Shown in pieces: positions 1 through 13,060 of a stretch of 64,000 nucleotides of DNA. Position numbers and translations under genes: made by a program. Within the stretch, counting starts at the first letter, position 1. Each line of letters starts with the position of its first letter. Under the pieces are notes generated by a model. It made no database searches and was not told the DNA's origin. It saw nothing but the letters and a program-made list of their open reading frames with translations. The stretch is from Sycobia sp. Sy_11 (lineage: Eukaryota > Arthropoda > Insecta > Hymenoptera > Epichrysomallidae), in contig JACCIC010000361.1 in assembly GCA_018907035.1 (NCBI GenBank), positions 109,422 to 173,421 of the forward strand, read 5' to 3'.

Positions 1-1467
1 TTTGCTTTTCTTTGAATATTAAAGTTTCCTGGAGGATTAATCGTTAATGTATTAACATAAAATACATTTCGAAACGGCATCTGATCACTTTTAAAAATCT
101 TACAATTTACTATATCTCATTAATAAAAAGTCAATAATATAAATCAGTATGAATATAAAAAATATTTAATTGAAATAAAAATTTTTTTACTTAGTCTATC
201 GTGATTCTATTTGGATAATAAAACGATAATAAAATCAAAAAACTAAAAAATTTTTATATTATGTAATTTGAAAAGCGTTAAAAGTTAAAATGGTAATGTA
301 GCATTAGAAAAATTCTGGCGCTTGCAATTATTATATAAATGTTGATGGTATATGGAATGATTTATCCGAAGAGACTAATATTATTCATCAAAACGGTTGT
401 AGTTTTACAATAAATTGTTAACCTTTATTTCTTTACAAATCTTAAATCGGATAAAAAAAATATTAATCAATAATTAACTTGACAAAGTTAAGAAAGAAGC
501 TATTATATGTAATAAATAAACATTCTTTGATCATCTTTTGATTTCTATTACTTTACTTGTTTTGGAAACCTAGCGCTTTATACTATGTAGTCTTCTCTTA
601 AATTATAATTAAAATCAGTATATTAAACATTGAGTGAAAGGAAAGAAATTTGATTTTTTAATAATTCAAATTGTTATTTATTTTATGACAGTGATGACTC
701 TTTATGAAAATTGAAAAAAATAAAAAATTATATTTTATTCCATTATGTATTTCTCAAAATTTTAAATCTGTACTTTTCACTAAAGAAAAAAGTATCAAAT
801 ATGGGTAATCGATTTAGTTGGCATTGAGCGGGATAACACATTATCTTCAAAATGAGTACTATTTAGTTATATGACTTCATACTTTTTGATTTATAAGATA
901 GTGTACTTTTTTTATTGAAAGTCCTTTTTTAGCACCGATTTCGGAGAACAAATAATATTTTAAGCATAAAAGTTCTGATGAACAAATGTCCGCAAATATA
1001 TATAGTTTTTTAATTATTGTCAATTGAAGTTTGGTTGAATTTAAACATCGTCATAGGCTACTAAACAGATATGCTTACAATTGGTTTAACTTAACTAACA
1101 AAAACTAAAAAATGATACATTTGAGAATATATGTTTATTGATATCTTTTTGCTTGTATTTTTATTCTTTTTTCGAATCTCGCATCAAAAGTAGAGATTTC
1201 AAAAAACCACTTAAAGTTGAATTTGTGAAAGTTTTTCTACTTGTAAACAGTTATACCTTCATTTAACAAATTCTATCATTCCACCAAACTTCGTAGTCTC
1301 CCTTTTTAAAAATACCTCTCGTTGCGTAAATAAATAAAATCATTAATTTAGCAATTTCAAAAATATTAACAATTTTATAAATTTATAACGAATAAAATTT
1401 AATTTGAACAACTAATTACACAGGAGTGAAGGATGATAAATCTTATAAAAATAGGCCAAAAACTCAC
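1..1467. other. AT-rich non-coding DNA, probably an intron of the SLC13 gene
   Basis: No coding exon is recognisable on either strand. The SLC13 gene ends here only because exon 7 stops at a splice donor (GTGAGT at 1467-1462) with the second half of the protein still missing, so this stretch is inferred to be intron 7. Composition is extremely AT-rich, with many short A and T runs. Confidence 0.6.
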
Positions 1468-4400
1468 AGATCAGTAATATAGCTGGTCCACCCGGGAACG
1501 AAATCCGGCTTCCTAAAAAACCAGAGAAAGACAATACTGACAAAGAGAAATCCGACGACCGACTCGTGCCAGGTGACTGGTCCTAGCTCCTTATATTTCC
1601 TCTCGATCACCGAGCTGGCGATCTTTTCGCCCTCCTCGCCTATGTCGGCGGCTTTGGCGTCGTTGCTCTTCGACCTGAACATTCCCATGTACATGATCTG
1701 TAGCCAGAGCCAGGTCAGGATGCTCATGACTAGCATCACCGGGACAGCGTATATCATCCAGGCGGCGAAATTTATGCCGGGGCCTTTGGGGAAGCGGCTG
1801 GCAAAGCGAGAGAAATACGAGAGTTCATAATAGTTATCATAATTACCTGGTTCGTTGAATAGTGCACCAAAACCCTACTGATTCATTTAAATTGCTTTGC
1901 AGGTTCTAAAAATAAGTCTATGGTAATGTGTTTATTTTTGAATTCTCCAGAATACTGACTATCCAGAATTTTGATTCTTATATACAGAACGAATATTAGG
2001 AGTAAATCCACTTTTTTATTTAAGAAATCTTCATGCTATAGTTACATTGTTACGATTTGCAAATCAATTTTAATGGAAAAAAGTTTTTTTTTCTATTGAA
2101 GTTAGTACTCACGCTTCGTAGATTCCTTTCATAGTGAGATTCGTGCCAGTCCCAACTAGAGTTCCGATTCCGCCTAGGGTCGACGCATAAGATGCGCCTA
2201 AGTAGTACGCCATAGTCAGCCTCGTTGGCCTCTTCGAACTTTCAATTAAGAGGTTTTTATTAATCATTATGCGCTTTATTTGAAATATTATTATAGTATA
2301 TGTTTTGGAATAAATTAATTATTACTTAAAATTTTTTATAGAAAGTGGATGTTAAAGGGACAAAATGATCTGCTTAATTAGGTTCAAAACTTTTATCTTA
2401 AAAATTAGTAACATACCTTTCTGAATCTTCTTCTCCATCTTCATCTTCTTGGATAAACATTTTTCCCAGTCCTTGCTAAAATTAAAAATGTCTATTTCAT
2501 ATGAAATATATCAGTATACTAACTACGATTACTATGCTATAGATACATTTTGATTATTACATTTTAGTTACTAACAAATATTAAAGGAATAGTATTATAT
2601 ATTTCATAAGTGTGCTACTAAATAGCAACTATATATATTACCGGCACCTTTAAATTATTTTTTTTACATACCGCTTCTAGTTCTGTTAAAACTGTTTCCA
2701 CGATGGGTATCATCATAGCAGTAGCTGCGGTATTAGATATCCACATTGAAATGAACATGGTGACGATAAATAAACCCAAACTTAATCTGAAAATTTGTAT
2801 TCATGTATTATTCTAATACCATTTCATCTATTAAGAATAACATTCCACGCCAAATTTTTTACATTATTTTTTACTTTAATTTAAGAATACCGTTCAATAA
2901 TGATTATTATAAAAAAGTATAACAATTGAATAATATAATAATTTTTTATATTGTTGAAATTAATATCTGAATAGTATTTATTTTCAACTGTAGCATTACA
3001 GCTGAAAGCAAATTTTGTCTTTTATGCATAAAAAGTTTGATTAATTAGACATTGTTCATCAACTTACTAATACATTATAGCCACGATTTTAATGTGTGAA
3101 ACTTTCAATTATATTAAAATTTAATCTGTTCGTGCTAAAAAAATATTGTAAAAATTTGTTTGTTTAACATTTGTATAATAAATTTTCTTGGCAATTTAAA
3201 AGCTTGTATATATGGATGTACTGATAATTTATTCATTAAATCATAATTTTCAATCTGTCGATCATTCATGTAATACTGAATAAAAGATAAAATTTAATAT
3301 TCAAATAATAATTATACTTACATAATGCAATATACTATTAAAAAAATATTAAAAATAGTCAAGTATTTGAATTGCATAGTTAGGTTCAAAATACGAAGCT
3401 AATGCATTTTTTTTATTGAATAAGGTTATATTTTTAGTTAAACAAGAAAATATTTACAAATCAGTCCAACTTATATAGTTAATGAAATTCTTTAAAATCG
3501 CAACACTGAAATCAATAATAAATTCTTAGTTGAATAATCGCAAATTAATAACTGATTTATAGTAAATATGTACTCTTAACTTTAAATCAATAATTATTTG
3601 AATAAAATTAGTTTATTCAAACTTTTAAAATATTTATTTAAAATTAATAAATAATATATTTGTTTCTATTTAAATGAACGATATTTGATTCCAATAAATT
3701 TTTTTCAGCAAACGTGATTTTAACTACCTTTGTTAATTTGGACTAAGATATATTTATAAATAATTCTAATTTTTCTATGTAATGGTATTAAAAACTCGAA
3801 TATTTCTTTAATATAATAGATAAAATTTTAATATACTTATTGTAGTTTCAATCATGTGAATATAAAATTTGTGATTAAACAAAAATAAAATTATTTGTAT
3901 TAAACATCCATGTTATGCATTGTGTCGATTCAATATCATTGCATCCAATTATAGTATGTGTTCTGTTTTAACTAAAACAAAAACTTAGAGTAGATAGAAT
4001 AGAATTTATAGGAATCCGACAAAAAAGCATTACTTTCTATGGCTACAGCCTATCGTCTTAATAATGAGGAGGGCCACCCTCATATGAAGTCCGGAATGTT
4101 CGATGGCGACGGCTATCACGAGGCTGCCAACGAACATCATTGTCGTGTCGTTCATGTAGCAGTTGCATGTGCGCGCGGTATCCATCACGCTCATAAGTGG
4201 ATACAAAAATACCGGGATCAGACCGGTAATGGGCAGCGGTATCGCCTCCGTCACCCAGAACATCGCCATCACTGCGACTGTGTACAGGCACCGATACATC
4301 TGGGAATTTTTATTTTAGGTTCTTATTGAATCGTGTAAAGACATGAAAAGGTGTATTATTTTTTTCCCGAAGCACTTTTGAAAGAACAATCGACATCTCG

Positions 4401-4715
4401 GGCTTTTTACATATGAAATCGGTCCAATTTCGGAATATTAGTTCTTTTTTTATTCAAATTTAAGTATAGTGAAATAAATTAATTTAATTTTCGAACTTTT
4501 TTAAATTTGTATATCATACATTTTATTTTTAATTACAAACAGATAGGCAGTGATGAATTTACTTTTTTTGACAATTCATAACGAAAAATATATTATTCAA
4601 TCAAATACTATATTAACGATTTACTATTAAGTAAAACCTAAACATTTACACTAAAAGTGATTTTACGATGTTTCGGGTTAAAAAACTTGATTTTTTTTAT
4701 TAACCATTTCAAAAA

Positions 4716-4767
<52 letters not shown>

Positions 4768-6521
4768 AGGAGCACAACTAAGTTCTCGCTGATTGTCAAC
4801 AGATAGTTTCAACAGTAAGAGCCTCCCGGATTTTGATATATCCGCAAAAAAGTCATTAGCCAAGTTTGGAAATATGGTGAATAAACTACTTTAATTCAAT
4901 AATGATTTTGTCTTGACATCATATACTTATAATTGTATAAAAATCTCTGGTTTTTTGCCAAAGAATCGTTATTTATGAGAAATATTTATTTGTTTCTTCC
5001 ATTCGAAGAAAATAGCGCTTCAAACGCATCTAGAGTTCCAAAAACTTTACAGAGATGTTACTCGAAGCGAAAGAACGTGACGTATTGATTTCCGTCGCTT
5101 TTGTGCATTCATTCTAGTGTTGAAAATCATTCTTCTGTAGAAAGAATTGCAAGAATAGCTTGTTTCAGCTCTAGGAGCTATACTCGTTAATTCATCACCA
5201 ACGAACTGTATACGTTTGAAATTATTGAGAAATCAGGAATCAGTGCTGCTACAGTGGCAAAAAAGAGAAATGTTGTATCTTCATTGCATCGTGAGAAGTG
5301 ATTAAAAATACATTCATTGCAACAGTATCAAGAGAAAACGAAAGAAATCTTGGGGGCTAACCAGTCGTACTTCTATACTTTGTCGGCTCAACTGAATATG
5401 GAAACTAGGAACGATTGTTATTCATTATGAGCTATTGAAACAGAACAAAATCATAATTGATGTACTATATCGAACTCTATTGATGCAGTTAAGCCTAGCG
5501 ATACGTGCACAGGTACTAACAAATAATCCTATTGCAAAAAAAATAAGGAGAGCTTAGTTGCATACCAAATAAAATACAAATGGTCAAAAGGATTTTTCAT
5601 AATTCGATGTCATTTCAAAGTTATTAGGCATAGATACGAATAAACTGATGTATATCAATGAATTACCTTATGATCGCTAAAAGTAATGAGTGGAAGTAGA
5701 ACAATGGGCCAAAGCACAATGATGATGGACTTCCAATAAATTGAAATGAAATTCGATAGCATCCTTGGAAAACTTGAATTCTGCGATTTTGACTTGGAGA
5801 TTTCGTTTAGTGATCTCCTGAAACAAGGGAAAAATAAAATTTCATTTAGGACTAAAGACAATTAATAAATTCGAAGGATTGTTTTTAAGGGTTTTTCTAT
5901 TTTGTACATAAATAAAAAAATTAAAACAAATACAAAGTATCCGATGTAACAATTGAATTCATTATATTTTTCTGAAATTCCTTATGGATGCTCTTATGTA
6001 CAAAATAAGCCTCAAAAAAAGCATTTTTTGATGTTATTAATTATTTGTTTATAACAAGATAGTGGGTGATAAGTTGTTTTCGATTATTGTACTTTATTAG
6101 ACTTAATTTTAAGAAGTTACTGCATTTTTAGTAGAAATAGGGCCTCGGACGCGAAAGACATATACTCGTGTCTCGGTAACATGTTATAAATACAATTTTA
6201 GGTGTTGTAATTAAGAATGACGTCGCAACAAACGCAATAGAAAAAAAATTAAAGAAAATTACCATACCCGTATAATGTTATTGCATTTAAATGCTATTCA
6301 TTAAAAACGACTCTGTGTATAAAGATTACTAATGAGTAGGAAGTATATAGGTCTCTTAATCGCGCATAAATTGTCCGCTCTCACTCTCTTTCTTATTCTC
6401 TATCCGTTTTCAGCTATCAACAGAGAGAAGAAAGAATCAAAGTGACCGTCTGAATTTCTCACCCTTTCACGTTGGACTCGATGTCCCGTGGACTGTTGAC
6501 GGTGGTCGACTTCGCCTCCAT
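1468..6521 (-). CDS. Indy: SLC13/INDY-family sodium-coupled dicarboxylate/citrate transporter, 5' part (7 coding exons)
   Basis: Plasma-membrane transporter of the divalent-anion:sodium symporter (DASS) family, which imports Krebs-cycle intermediates. Exons, read on the minus strand: 6521-6463, 5817-5667, 4299-4034, 2786-2672, 2475-2417, 2238-2113, 1797-1468. All junctions are GT-AG and phases agree (2,0,2,0,2,2,2), giving 368 codons; the family is usually about 550-600 residues, so the C-terminal third is off the left edge. Seen in the protein: a first membrane segment after about 45 residues (WPIVLLPL), the second segment with FWVTEAIPLPITGLIPVF, the SNT substrate/sodium motif at about residues 176-178 (WISNTAATAMMIPI), an acidic loop (QEDEDGEEDSE), then GGIGTLVGTGTNL. 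The start is the first ATG in a GC-richer block and keeps frame through every junction. Insects carry several INDY paralogs, and which one this is cannot be decided here. Intron 2 holds a dead mariner and intron 3 is 1.2 kb of plain AT-rich DNA. Confidence 0.96.
2787..4033. other. SLC13 intron 3, nothing further seen
   Basis: AT-rich intronic sequence between exons 3 and 4 of the minus-strand transporter gene. I see no repeat structure, ORF or RNA gene in it. Confidence 0.7.
4719..4766. repeat. (AT)n microsatellite
   Basis: Near-perfect TA dinucleotide run with one GT interruption, in SLC13 intron 2. It abuts the left end of the mariner relic, as expected for an element that inserts at TA. 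Confidence 0.95.
4767..5570 (+). mobile_element. Internally deleted, decayed mariner element
   Basis: The ends are imperfect inverted repeats: CAACTAAGTTCTCGC near the left end and, read on the minus strand, CAACTAAGCTCTCCT near the right end. This resembles the GGCAACTAAGT-type ends of some insect mariners. Inside, the plus strand carries broken transposase coding sequence. The clearest stretch (about 5416-5511) encodes VIHYELLKQNK followed by YRTLLMQLSLAIRAQ, the region near the second catalytic aspartate of mariner transposases. Upstream similarity is interrupted by stops and frameshifts. At about 0.8 kb it is shorter than a complete 1.3-kb mariner, and the coding part runs almost directly into the right terminal repeat. 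Non-functional. It lies inside SLC13 intron 2, in opposite orientation to the gene. Confidence 0.8.
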
Positions 6522-7300
6522 GGTTTGTCGAGCGATGGGCTGCTGCTCCCCGCCGAAATCTTTCGGCTTCCGCCCCGTCGATCTCACCACTTCGCCACCT
6601 ACATATATAAAGACAGACGTTATAATAATCTAATACTCATTCTGTGTAATCTCGGCACTACTATTATACGTTTTTCCCCTCATATCAGAGAGCGCAATTT
6701 AATATATATTCATAAATAGGTCTTTTTACACTCGCGCTTGCGTGCGGGGGCAGAAGGGGGGACGGGGATCCCGAGAAGCACCAGCGCGTTAATGAACTTC
6801 CTGCGCCGCGTCGCTGACGGGCAAAAGTCAACGTACGTTCGTGAGCCATGCGCGACCAGAAATTCTAACAAGCCAGGAAGCACACAGCACGCGGCATCAT
6901 GATGGGCGACGAGAAAAGTGGAGACATCAGGCGTACCATATATATGTATATAGTATGATTGCGCGATCGCCGTAATTCGAATGTTCTATATAATATATTC
7001 ATATGATGCCATTTTGATCGCCCACGATATTCCTTCAACTGGAGCTCTATTATACTTCGTGCATATACATATACGATACATAAAGATCTATATGTGCTTG
7101 CGCTCGGAAGTCCGTCGATTGCGATATATTTGTCGCATCGTAGGGGGATTATTGGTAGAAAAATGGAGCAATTCGGCAAGTGCTGCAAACGAAACGATCC
7201 CGATGAGTGTAAAAGATGCAGTTGATACCAATACTAGTAAAGAGCGAAGTTAACTTTCATTGCTAACGAATGAGTTCGGCATTGAGACGGCGATAAAAAT
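6522..7300 (-). promoter_or_regulatory. Probable 5' region of the SLC13 gene
   Basis: Directly upstream of the SLC13 start codon the sequence becomes markedly GC-richer and CpG-containing (for example 6740-6860), unlike the AT-rich flanks. This is the expected place for the 5'UTR and promoter. No TATA box or initiator can be singled out with confidence, and a further 5' non-coding exon is possible. Confidence 0.4.
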
Positions 7301-7868
7301 GGAAATTTTATTTATTTTTCTATCCTCTCCTCTTCGCTGTCTTTCTCTTTACTCATCTTTTTAAAGTTGGTGGAGCGAGAGACTCAAAAACTAATCAATT
7401 ACTCAGTATTTAGTCAAAAGTTTTAATTGCATTCCACGCTATAAACTCAGTTACGATTATTAGGCATCAAGGAGATGAAAAAAATGCTAAAAATGACTTT
7501 TTTCAATTTCGTTGATAGATGATGCACTCGATGGAAATTATAGAACTTTATAATCATCATAAATTTTTAGCTGTTATGTAATACATTTATAGTTTATGGC
7601 AAGAAGTTTATTTAAAAAAATTCAATGGAAACTATTTTGTAAAAGTTTAGAAGAAATTATTGACTGGCCCTTAACAATATTCCATATGGTAACATTTACT
7701 TTTAATATAGGTATAGTATCTATACGTTTATAGACTGTCTTTTTAAGGTGTCGAAGAGATTTCTTTATTTTACATCTCCATTACAACATTATTCACTACA
7801 ATTGTTATTCAATCTTATTTTATATTGAATAGTCTATACTTGATTAAGAAGTATATTTGTTAATGGTA
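7301..7868. other. Intergenic AT-rich DNA, no feature seen
   Basis: No ORF with coding character and no clear repeat. It lies between the SLC13 5' region and the foldback element that follows. Confidence 0.6.
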
Positions 7869-8190
7869 AGCTGATAAATATATATAAAAATCAGTTAATT
7901 ATTTTTACTATATATTATATAGTTATAGAATCTACAACTATTTATAGCAATACATTTATTTATTATAGCTTAGAGTCTTTATATACTTATCAAAACCATC
8001 GAACACGTGTTCAAGAATGATATATTATTTAAGCACGGACTTATCGTTTTCAATAAGTTCATAAATTAAATAATTTAGACCCGAAAGTATAATAAGTAAA
8101 TTAATTACTATAAATATTTGTAGATTCTGTAACTATATATTATGTAGTAAAAATAAGTAACTGATTTTTATATAATATAAATAGAGCTGC
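7869..8190. mobile_element. Foldback MITE with about 95-bp terminal inverted repeats
   Basis: The left arm (about 7869-7970) and the reverse complement of the right arm (about 8090-8190) match over roughly 95 bp with a few mismatches. Both contain AAAAATCAGTTA, a TTTTTACTA block, ATATAGTTA and AGAATCTACAA in the same order. The spacer of about 120 bp has no coding potential and contains the perfect palindrome GAACACGTGTTC at 8001-8012. No transposase is present. Superfamily unknown; the ends and target duplication cannot be fixed from one copy. Confidence 0.8.
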
Positions 8191-8470
8191 CTGCGACGGC
8201 GATAATAAAATCAAGTATACAGCTCAAAGCCTGACCTTACGCGGATTATTTTGATAAAAAGCGTGACTGTCCCACGCGCTACCTGCATCGCAGATTTCGA
8301 AGGCTCAAAGGTGGGGCACGATGTGTGACGATTAATAACGTATACACATGTACGCGGCGTGCACTGAATTCGCAAGAGTGGCGCGAGCGGCGGAGCTTCG
8401 AGCCTTGATCCGCAATTGCGAAAGGACGAGCGATTCCCTGAAAATCGTGCGCCGATCATTGAATATTATG
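8191..8470. other. GC-richer island, function unknown
   Basis: About 250 bp of CpG-containing sequence standing out from AT-rich flanks. A minus-strand reading frame is open through it, but the protein has no recognisable character and no flanking splice signals convince me. It could be a regulatory element or a non-coding exon. Confidence 0.3.
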
Positions 8471-8986
8471 GGAAATATAAGAAGGCTCTTATAGATTTAT
8501 TGCGCCGTTAATTCGACCCAAAGAAATTAACTTCTTCGTGTGGAGGTGTGGATTAATGGAGAGCCCAGTTATAACAGAGAGACAAGCGTAACAAAAGTCT
8601 TCTGTTCAATCATTCTATGTAATGTAATATACAAGAATAATTAAAAATACGTTATTTTTTATGTGACAACAATACTTTCTCGCGTCCAGAACTCTGTATT
8701 ATTTGAAATTTTATATTATATATGTACCGCTCGTCGATACATGGCGAGCTGCAACTCATTTGTTGATCGACGCGAAGTAATCATCTTTATTAAATATTAA
8801 TATCTAAGATAGTTGAATCCTATATTAGTCACTACTTTTAACTGTACAATTGTATATATATTATATAACTTTTGTCACATGATACGTAAACGATTTTTTA
8901 CCATAACATATCTCCGCGGTTCTAATTATAAATTGTACTTCTGCCAACTGTTGTGAATTAAATTAATAAATATTTTTATCGGTCTT

Positions 8987-9029
8987 ACTGTCATTATACA
9001 ATAATATACTGCACCAATATAATGACAGT
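8987..9029. repeat. Short perfect hairpin (12-bp arms)
   Basis: ACTGTCATTATA at 8987-8998 is followed 19 nt later by its exact reverse complement at 9018-9029. The stem is too short to call a microRNA precursor. Confidence 0.6.
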
Positions 9030-9138
9030 CGGATTATCCTTGTTTATAATCACCATCGTAGAATCTAAAATGGAAATTACTACTAAAATAAGAAAATAAA
9101 ACCTAAATGAAATTACAAATTAAAAAATAAAAAAATAA

Positions 9139-9960
9139 TCTATATTGGATGATAGTAAAGGACAACCTAACTGCTCTCACGATCTTAAATTTAAATTTAC
9201 CTTTAATATCGAATGTTTGGAACCACTCGAATCCACAATTTTAACTTTCGGCGATATCTCACGGACAACGAAAACTATTGCATTTGACGATGTACTTATT
9301 GCTGATTATTCGTATCAGGACGTTAAGAAAAATTCTACTTGTGAAGATACAAGCAGACGTTAAAGTTGGAACTTTCGGTTAGAATTTGGTAAAATAGTAT
9401 AGTGCACATAAAGGGACAACATTTTATTCTGGCGTGTCTACCATTTAACACCACTCTAAATTAAGACATCAACTGGCTAAACAGTTCTGAAGAAAACTAT
9501 CACTTTCATCCCTGCTGCTATGTTCAGGACATTCAGTTCAGCTCGGTATACAGCTTTTCTAGACAGAAACCAAGACGACAGTTAGACTTTAAGCTGGACT
9601 ATGGTAAAAACTACATTACATACCAAAAGGGTCGCTAGTTATAAACATTTGGGAATGCGTGCATAGTACCGGTTGAAGCGAAGGCCGATTAAAATTTCTT
9701 TCCCATACCCTGTTCGAATGTTTTGACTATCACCCTCGTTTCTACCATTGTATAAGTTGTGCTTTTCTTACCGGACTGGGTCGAATGCTATGAACATAGC
9801 GAGTGGAGCGTTTTCTTTATCCGCAAGTATAGCAGAAGAGGCGATGGTCCAAAATTTTTTTATAAAAATGTATGGAAAAAAATAGTATACGCACTGCATG
9901 ACCCAGTTTCTACATTTGGAAACACATGCTTGCCGTCATATGCACGTGTTTAAAAGTTAA
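9139..9960 (+). other. Unassigned ORF fragments, possibly a relic coding region
   Basis: Two open frames (9145-9363, 72 codons; 9759-9953, 64 codons) are separated by sequence that reads as protein-like segments interrupted by stops in changing frames. Base composition is less extreme than the flanks. I do not recognise the product and see no transposase signature. It could be a decayed gene or element, or chance. Confidence 0.25.
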
Positions 9961-12169
9961 AAAAAAAAAGAACATTTTAATTTTTAAAATGTTCAATTGT
10001 TGACCCTTGGTGCGCGTAATATGGAAATTATTACATTAATCCAATTTCGAAATCACAAATTTGACCAAAATATTTCAACTGTCGTAATCTAAAATATCGT
10101 TCAACACTAGCGTGTAAATTCATTATTAAATTAACAATTGAATTTCTAGTATACGACAGGTATTTATTTCCACTAAAGAGGTGACAGAATTCGACTTTCA
10201 AAATTTCCCTGGATTTTACTAAGATTATTAAATTTTCTCAATTAGTTTTTTTTGTGGACTAATCGTTAATATTAATAGTAATATTATAAAAATTAATAAT
10301 AAAAATAATAGTAATAATAATAACAATAAAGTTTTACAAGATTTATCAAGTTTATAGAATACGTATTTCTTGGCAGAAAATTCCGATAGAAATAATGTTA
10401 AAAAATAGTAAAATAAATATTAGAATCCTTATCAGTTTATATGAATCTGCTATATCATTCGTATCATAAATTCATAATATTTTGAAACTTATCGTGCTGT
10501 ATCTATATTTATATCAATTAACTTCAGAAAACAAACCCCGAAGCTCAATAATCAAACTGCAATTAAAAATCACGTTACCGAGGCGTATTATGTTCGCTGT
10601 TTGACATTTTAAAATAAAACAGCAATTATTCGTTGAATCTTATCTGTGCGAAAAATCATTCGAATCTTATCTGCATATTATAAATATAGCTTTACTAATT
10701 TCCGCGCAAATCCTCCCCAATACCTCTGGATATGAAATTTGAATATTTAGCTTATATCGATTTCAATGAGTGTTGTGATTGAATTTTTTTTTTCAATCAA
10801 TTGTGATAGCGAACTGTCAGTTATATACAAATATATGTGATTGACTTTTAATGCATTTAACGATAATAGTCGGAAGCGCCTTTATAATTATAGTATCGCG
10901 AATATAGAATATCAATTTCCTTCAAACATTATAGACTGAATTTCATGTATATAAAATGGTTTGATATATTATTAAGACTGCGAAACGTTAAACAGGTTTT
11001 GGTATGTCTTGTTAATTTTGATAAAATTAGATTATAATATGATGAGGAAAACGTGTATAAATGTATGAAATTAAAATAAATAATATAGATTTTGACGAAA
11101 TTAACATTTTATAACTTCTCTAAGATTATATTAAGCAACTTGTGATCTTACTGACGAATATGACTGAATTGGTCTTGTAAAGCTTATTTAGTAAATAAAT
11201 TAATTAATAATAATTAATCCATAAAGTATATTTCTTTTTTAATTAAAAAACATTAACATTTATTTTTATACAAAGGAATAATTATAATTCAATGAATTTT
11301 TCTTCGTTATATAATAACTTTCTAAATTTAATTCAATGGAAAATCACAGAAATACGCAGTGAATTCTCGAGTGGAAACCAGATTTTTGTGTATACGCCAA
11401 ACTTCAAAACTATTCACCGATTTAAATTTGGATTATACCACTTTGATCAATCTTCAAGAAACTACACTCTTCCGTATAACAATTATATAAACTCTTCTGA
11501 GCCGGGATTATATATGCATGTCCAGAAATTCTATGTGCGCAGAGATTACTAACAAGGTAATCATCATTGATTTATTATTATATATCACTTCAAATGCACT
11601 TTTGATTGTTATACGATCGTGCTATATAAAAATCGTAGCTGCCGATTTTCATTGTACTTTGTGTGCATTCTTATGTAAACTTTATTGAGTAATCCTTATC
11701 TGAGATACATCGTTTGTCGGTATATATGTTCTAGGTGCGCAAAGCGAATGGCATGTGTAATAAATCTACGCGATTATAGATCCTTGCATGTTTAATTTTG
11801 GAAAAACCTTCTTATTTTTTGAAAAACACGCGATGGTTAGAGGATATGGTAGTTGATTTTTATGAAAAATAATAAAAACGGGAACTAAGACTATTTACCA
11901 ATTATTCCATCATTATTTTTTAATTGCAATTATTGTGATTGTGATTATCTGATATTTTTTCTTAACATTACGTAATTATTCATTAAACATGTATGGTTTC
12001 CAGGAAATTCGGATAAATACATTTTATGAACTTCTGAACTGCAATCGTTGCATTTTTTGCTGTAACTAAATAAAATATAGTAATTAAAATAGTTTATACA
12101 ATAGGACCGATTAAAGGAAATTGTAACGTTGTTTACGAAAACATCTTAAATATATGTCAGTAAAGAATG

Positions 12170-12170
<1 letters not shown>
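9961..12170. other. Intergenic AT-rich DNA
   Basis: No gene recognised. The open frame at 11292-11552 has no protein family character that I can see. Short AAT-rich runs occur around 10270-10335. Confidence 0.6.

Positions 12171-12218
<48 letters not shown>
12171..12218. repeat. (AT)n microsatellite
   Basis: Uninterrupted TA dinucleotide run of about 48 bp. Confidence 0.95.
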
Positions 12219-12221
<3 letters not shown>

Positions 12222-12510
12222 AATTTTCAAATATGAAAGTATTCCAATACCTCTAGAATGAATTTTATAAAGTCTTAGAATTTAACACTGTTCTATTAGA
12301 AAGACATGGAACTTTTCGTGTAATTAAATGCAGTATACTGTAAAGAAGATTTTGTTTTGACGAAAATCTCTAGTTTTATCAATGGATTAGCAAAATGTCC
12401 GGACCAATAGAAATTTTTTTTAAGTTAGTGCATCATTTGAGATTTCCTTGAATTCCCACACTAAAATGTTTTACAGCTTCAGCTTACAATAATTAATAAA
12501 TTGTCTGTTT

Positions 12511-13060
12511 GGATCAAATCTATAAATCATATCTGATAACAATTGATTAATTTTGGTCATGTTTATTGATTAGTAAATTATATGTTTCTCTAAGCGCCAA
12601 TTACTTCATTGATCTGTTGATTAGCTCTATTGATCTGGTTCAAAAATTACAGATCCATGTTGAGATCTTTGTTTTACAAGCCTCATGATTTTTTTAAGTT
12701 ATTTGATTTTCAATATTATTTTTAAGTCTTAAAACTTTACAAAGCTCATTTTAGATCTAATCAAAATTACCTCATTCTATTTTAACCAAATCCATACCGA
12801 TATCTGATGGCCTCTCCGTGTTAGTAATTAAATAATTTTTTTAATATTTATTGATTAGTAAAGTGTATGTTTCCGTAAGTGTCAATTACTTCATTAAACT
12901 GCGATTAACGACATTGATCTCTTTTAAGGCAAGATTTGTGTTTAGATTTTTATTTTAAAACCCTTCGATTTGTATAATTTATGTTAATTACTCTAAAAAC
13001 TGCCAGAGTACTCTTTCATACATTGGAAATTTCTGTATTTATATATGTATATGATTATTG
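12511..13060 (+). repeat. Diverged direct tandem duplication, unit about 275-285 bp
   Basis: The segment starting near 12511 recurs starting near 12785. Matching blocks occur in the same order: ATCAAATCTATAAATC / ACCAAATCCATACC, then TTATTGATTAGTAAA, ATGTTTC, CAATTACTTCATT, CATTGATCT-like and GTTTTACAAGCC / ATTTTAAAACCC. Divergence is considerable, so the duplication is old. No coding function is seen. Confidence 0.65.

Noticed and set aside
4039..4329. Plus-strand and second minus-strand frames over SLC13 exon 3
   Set aside because: Shadows of the real exon, which has family motifs in only one frame.
8987..9029. MicroRNA precursor
   Set aside because: Arms pair for only 12 bp, too short for a typical precursor stem.
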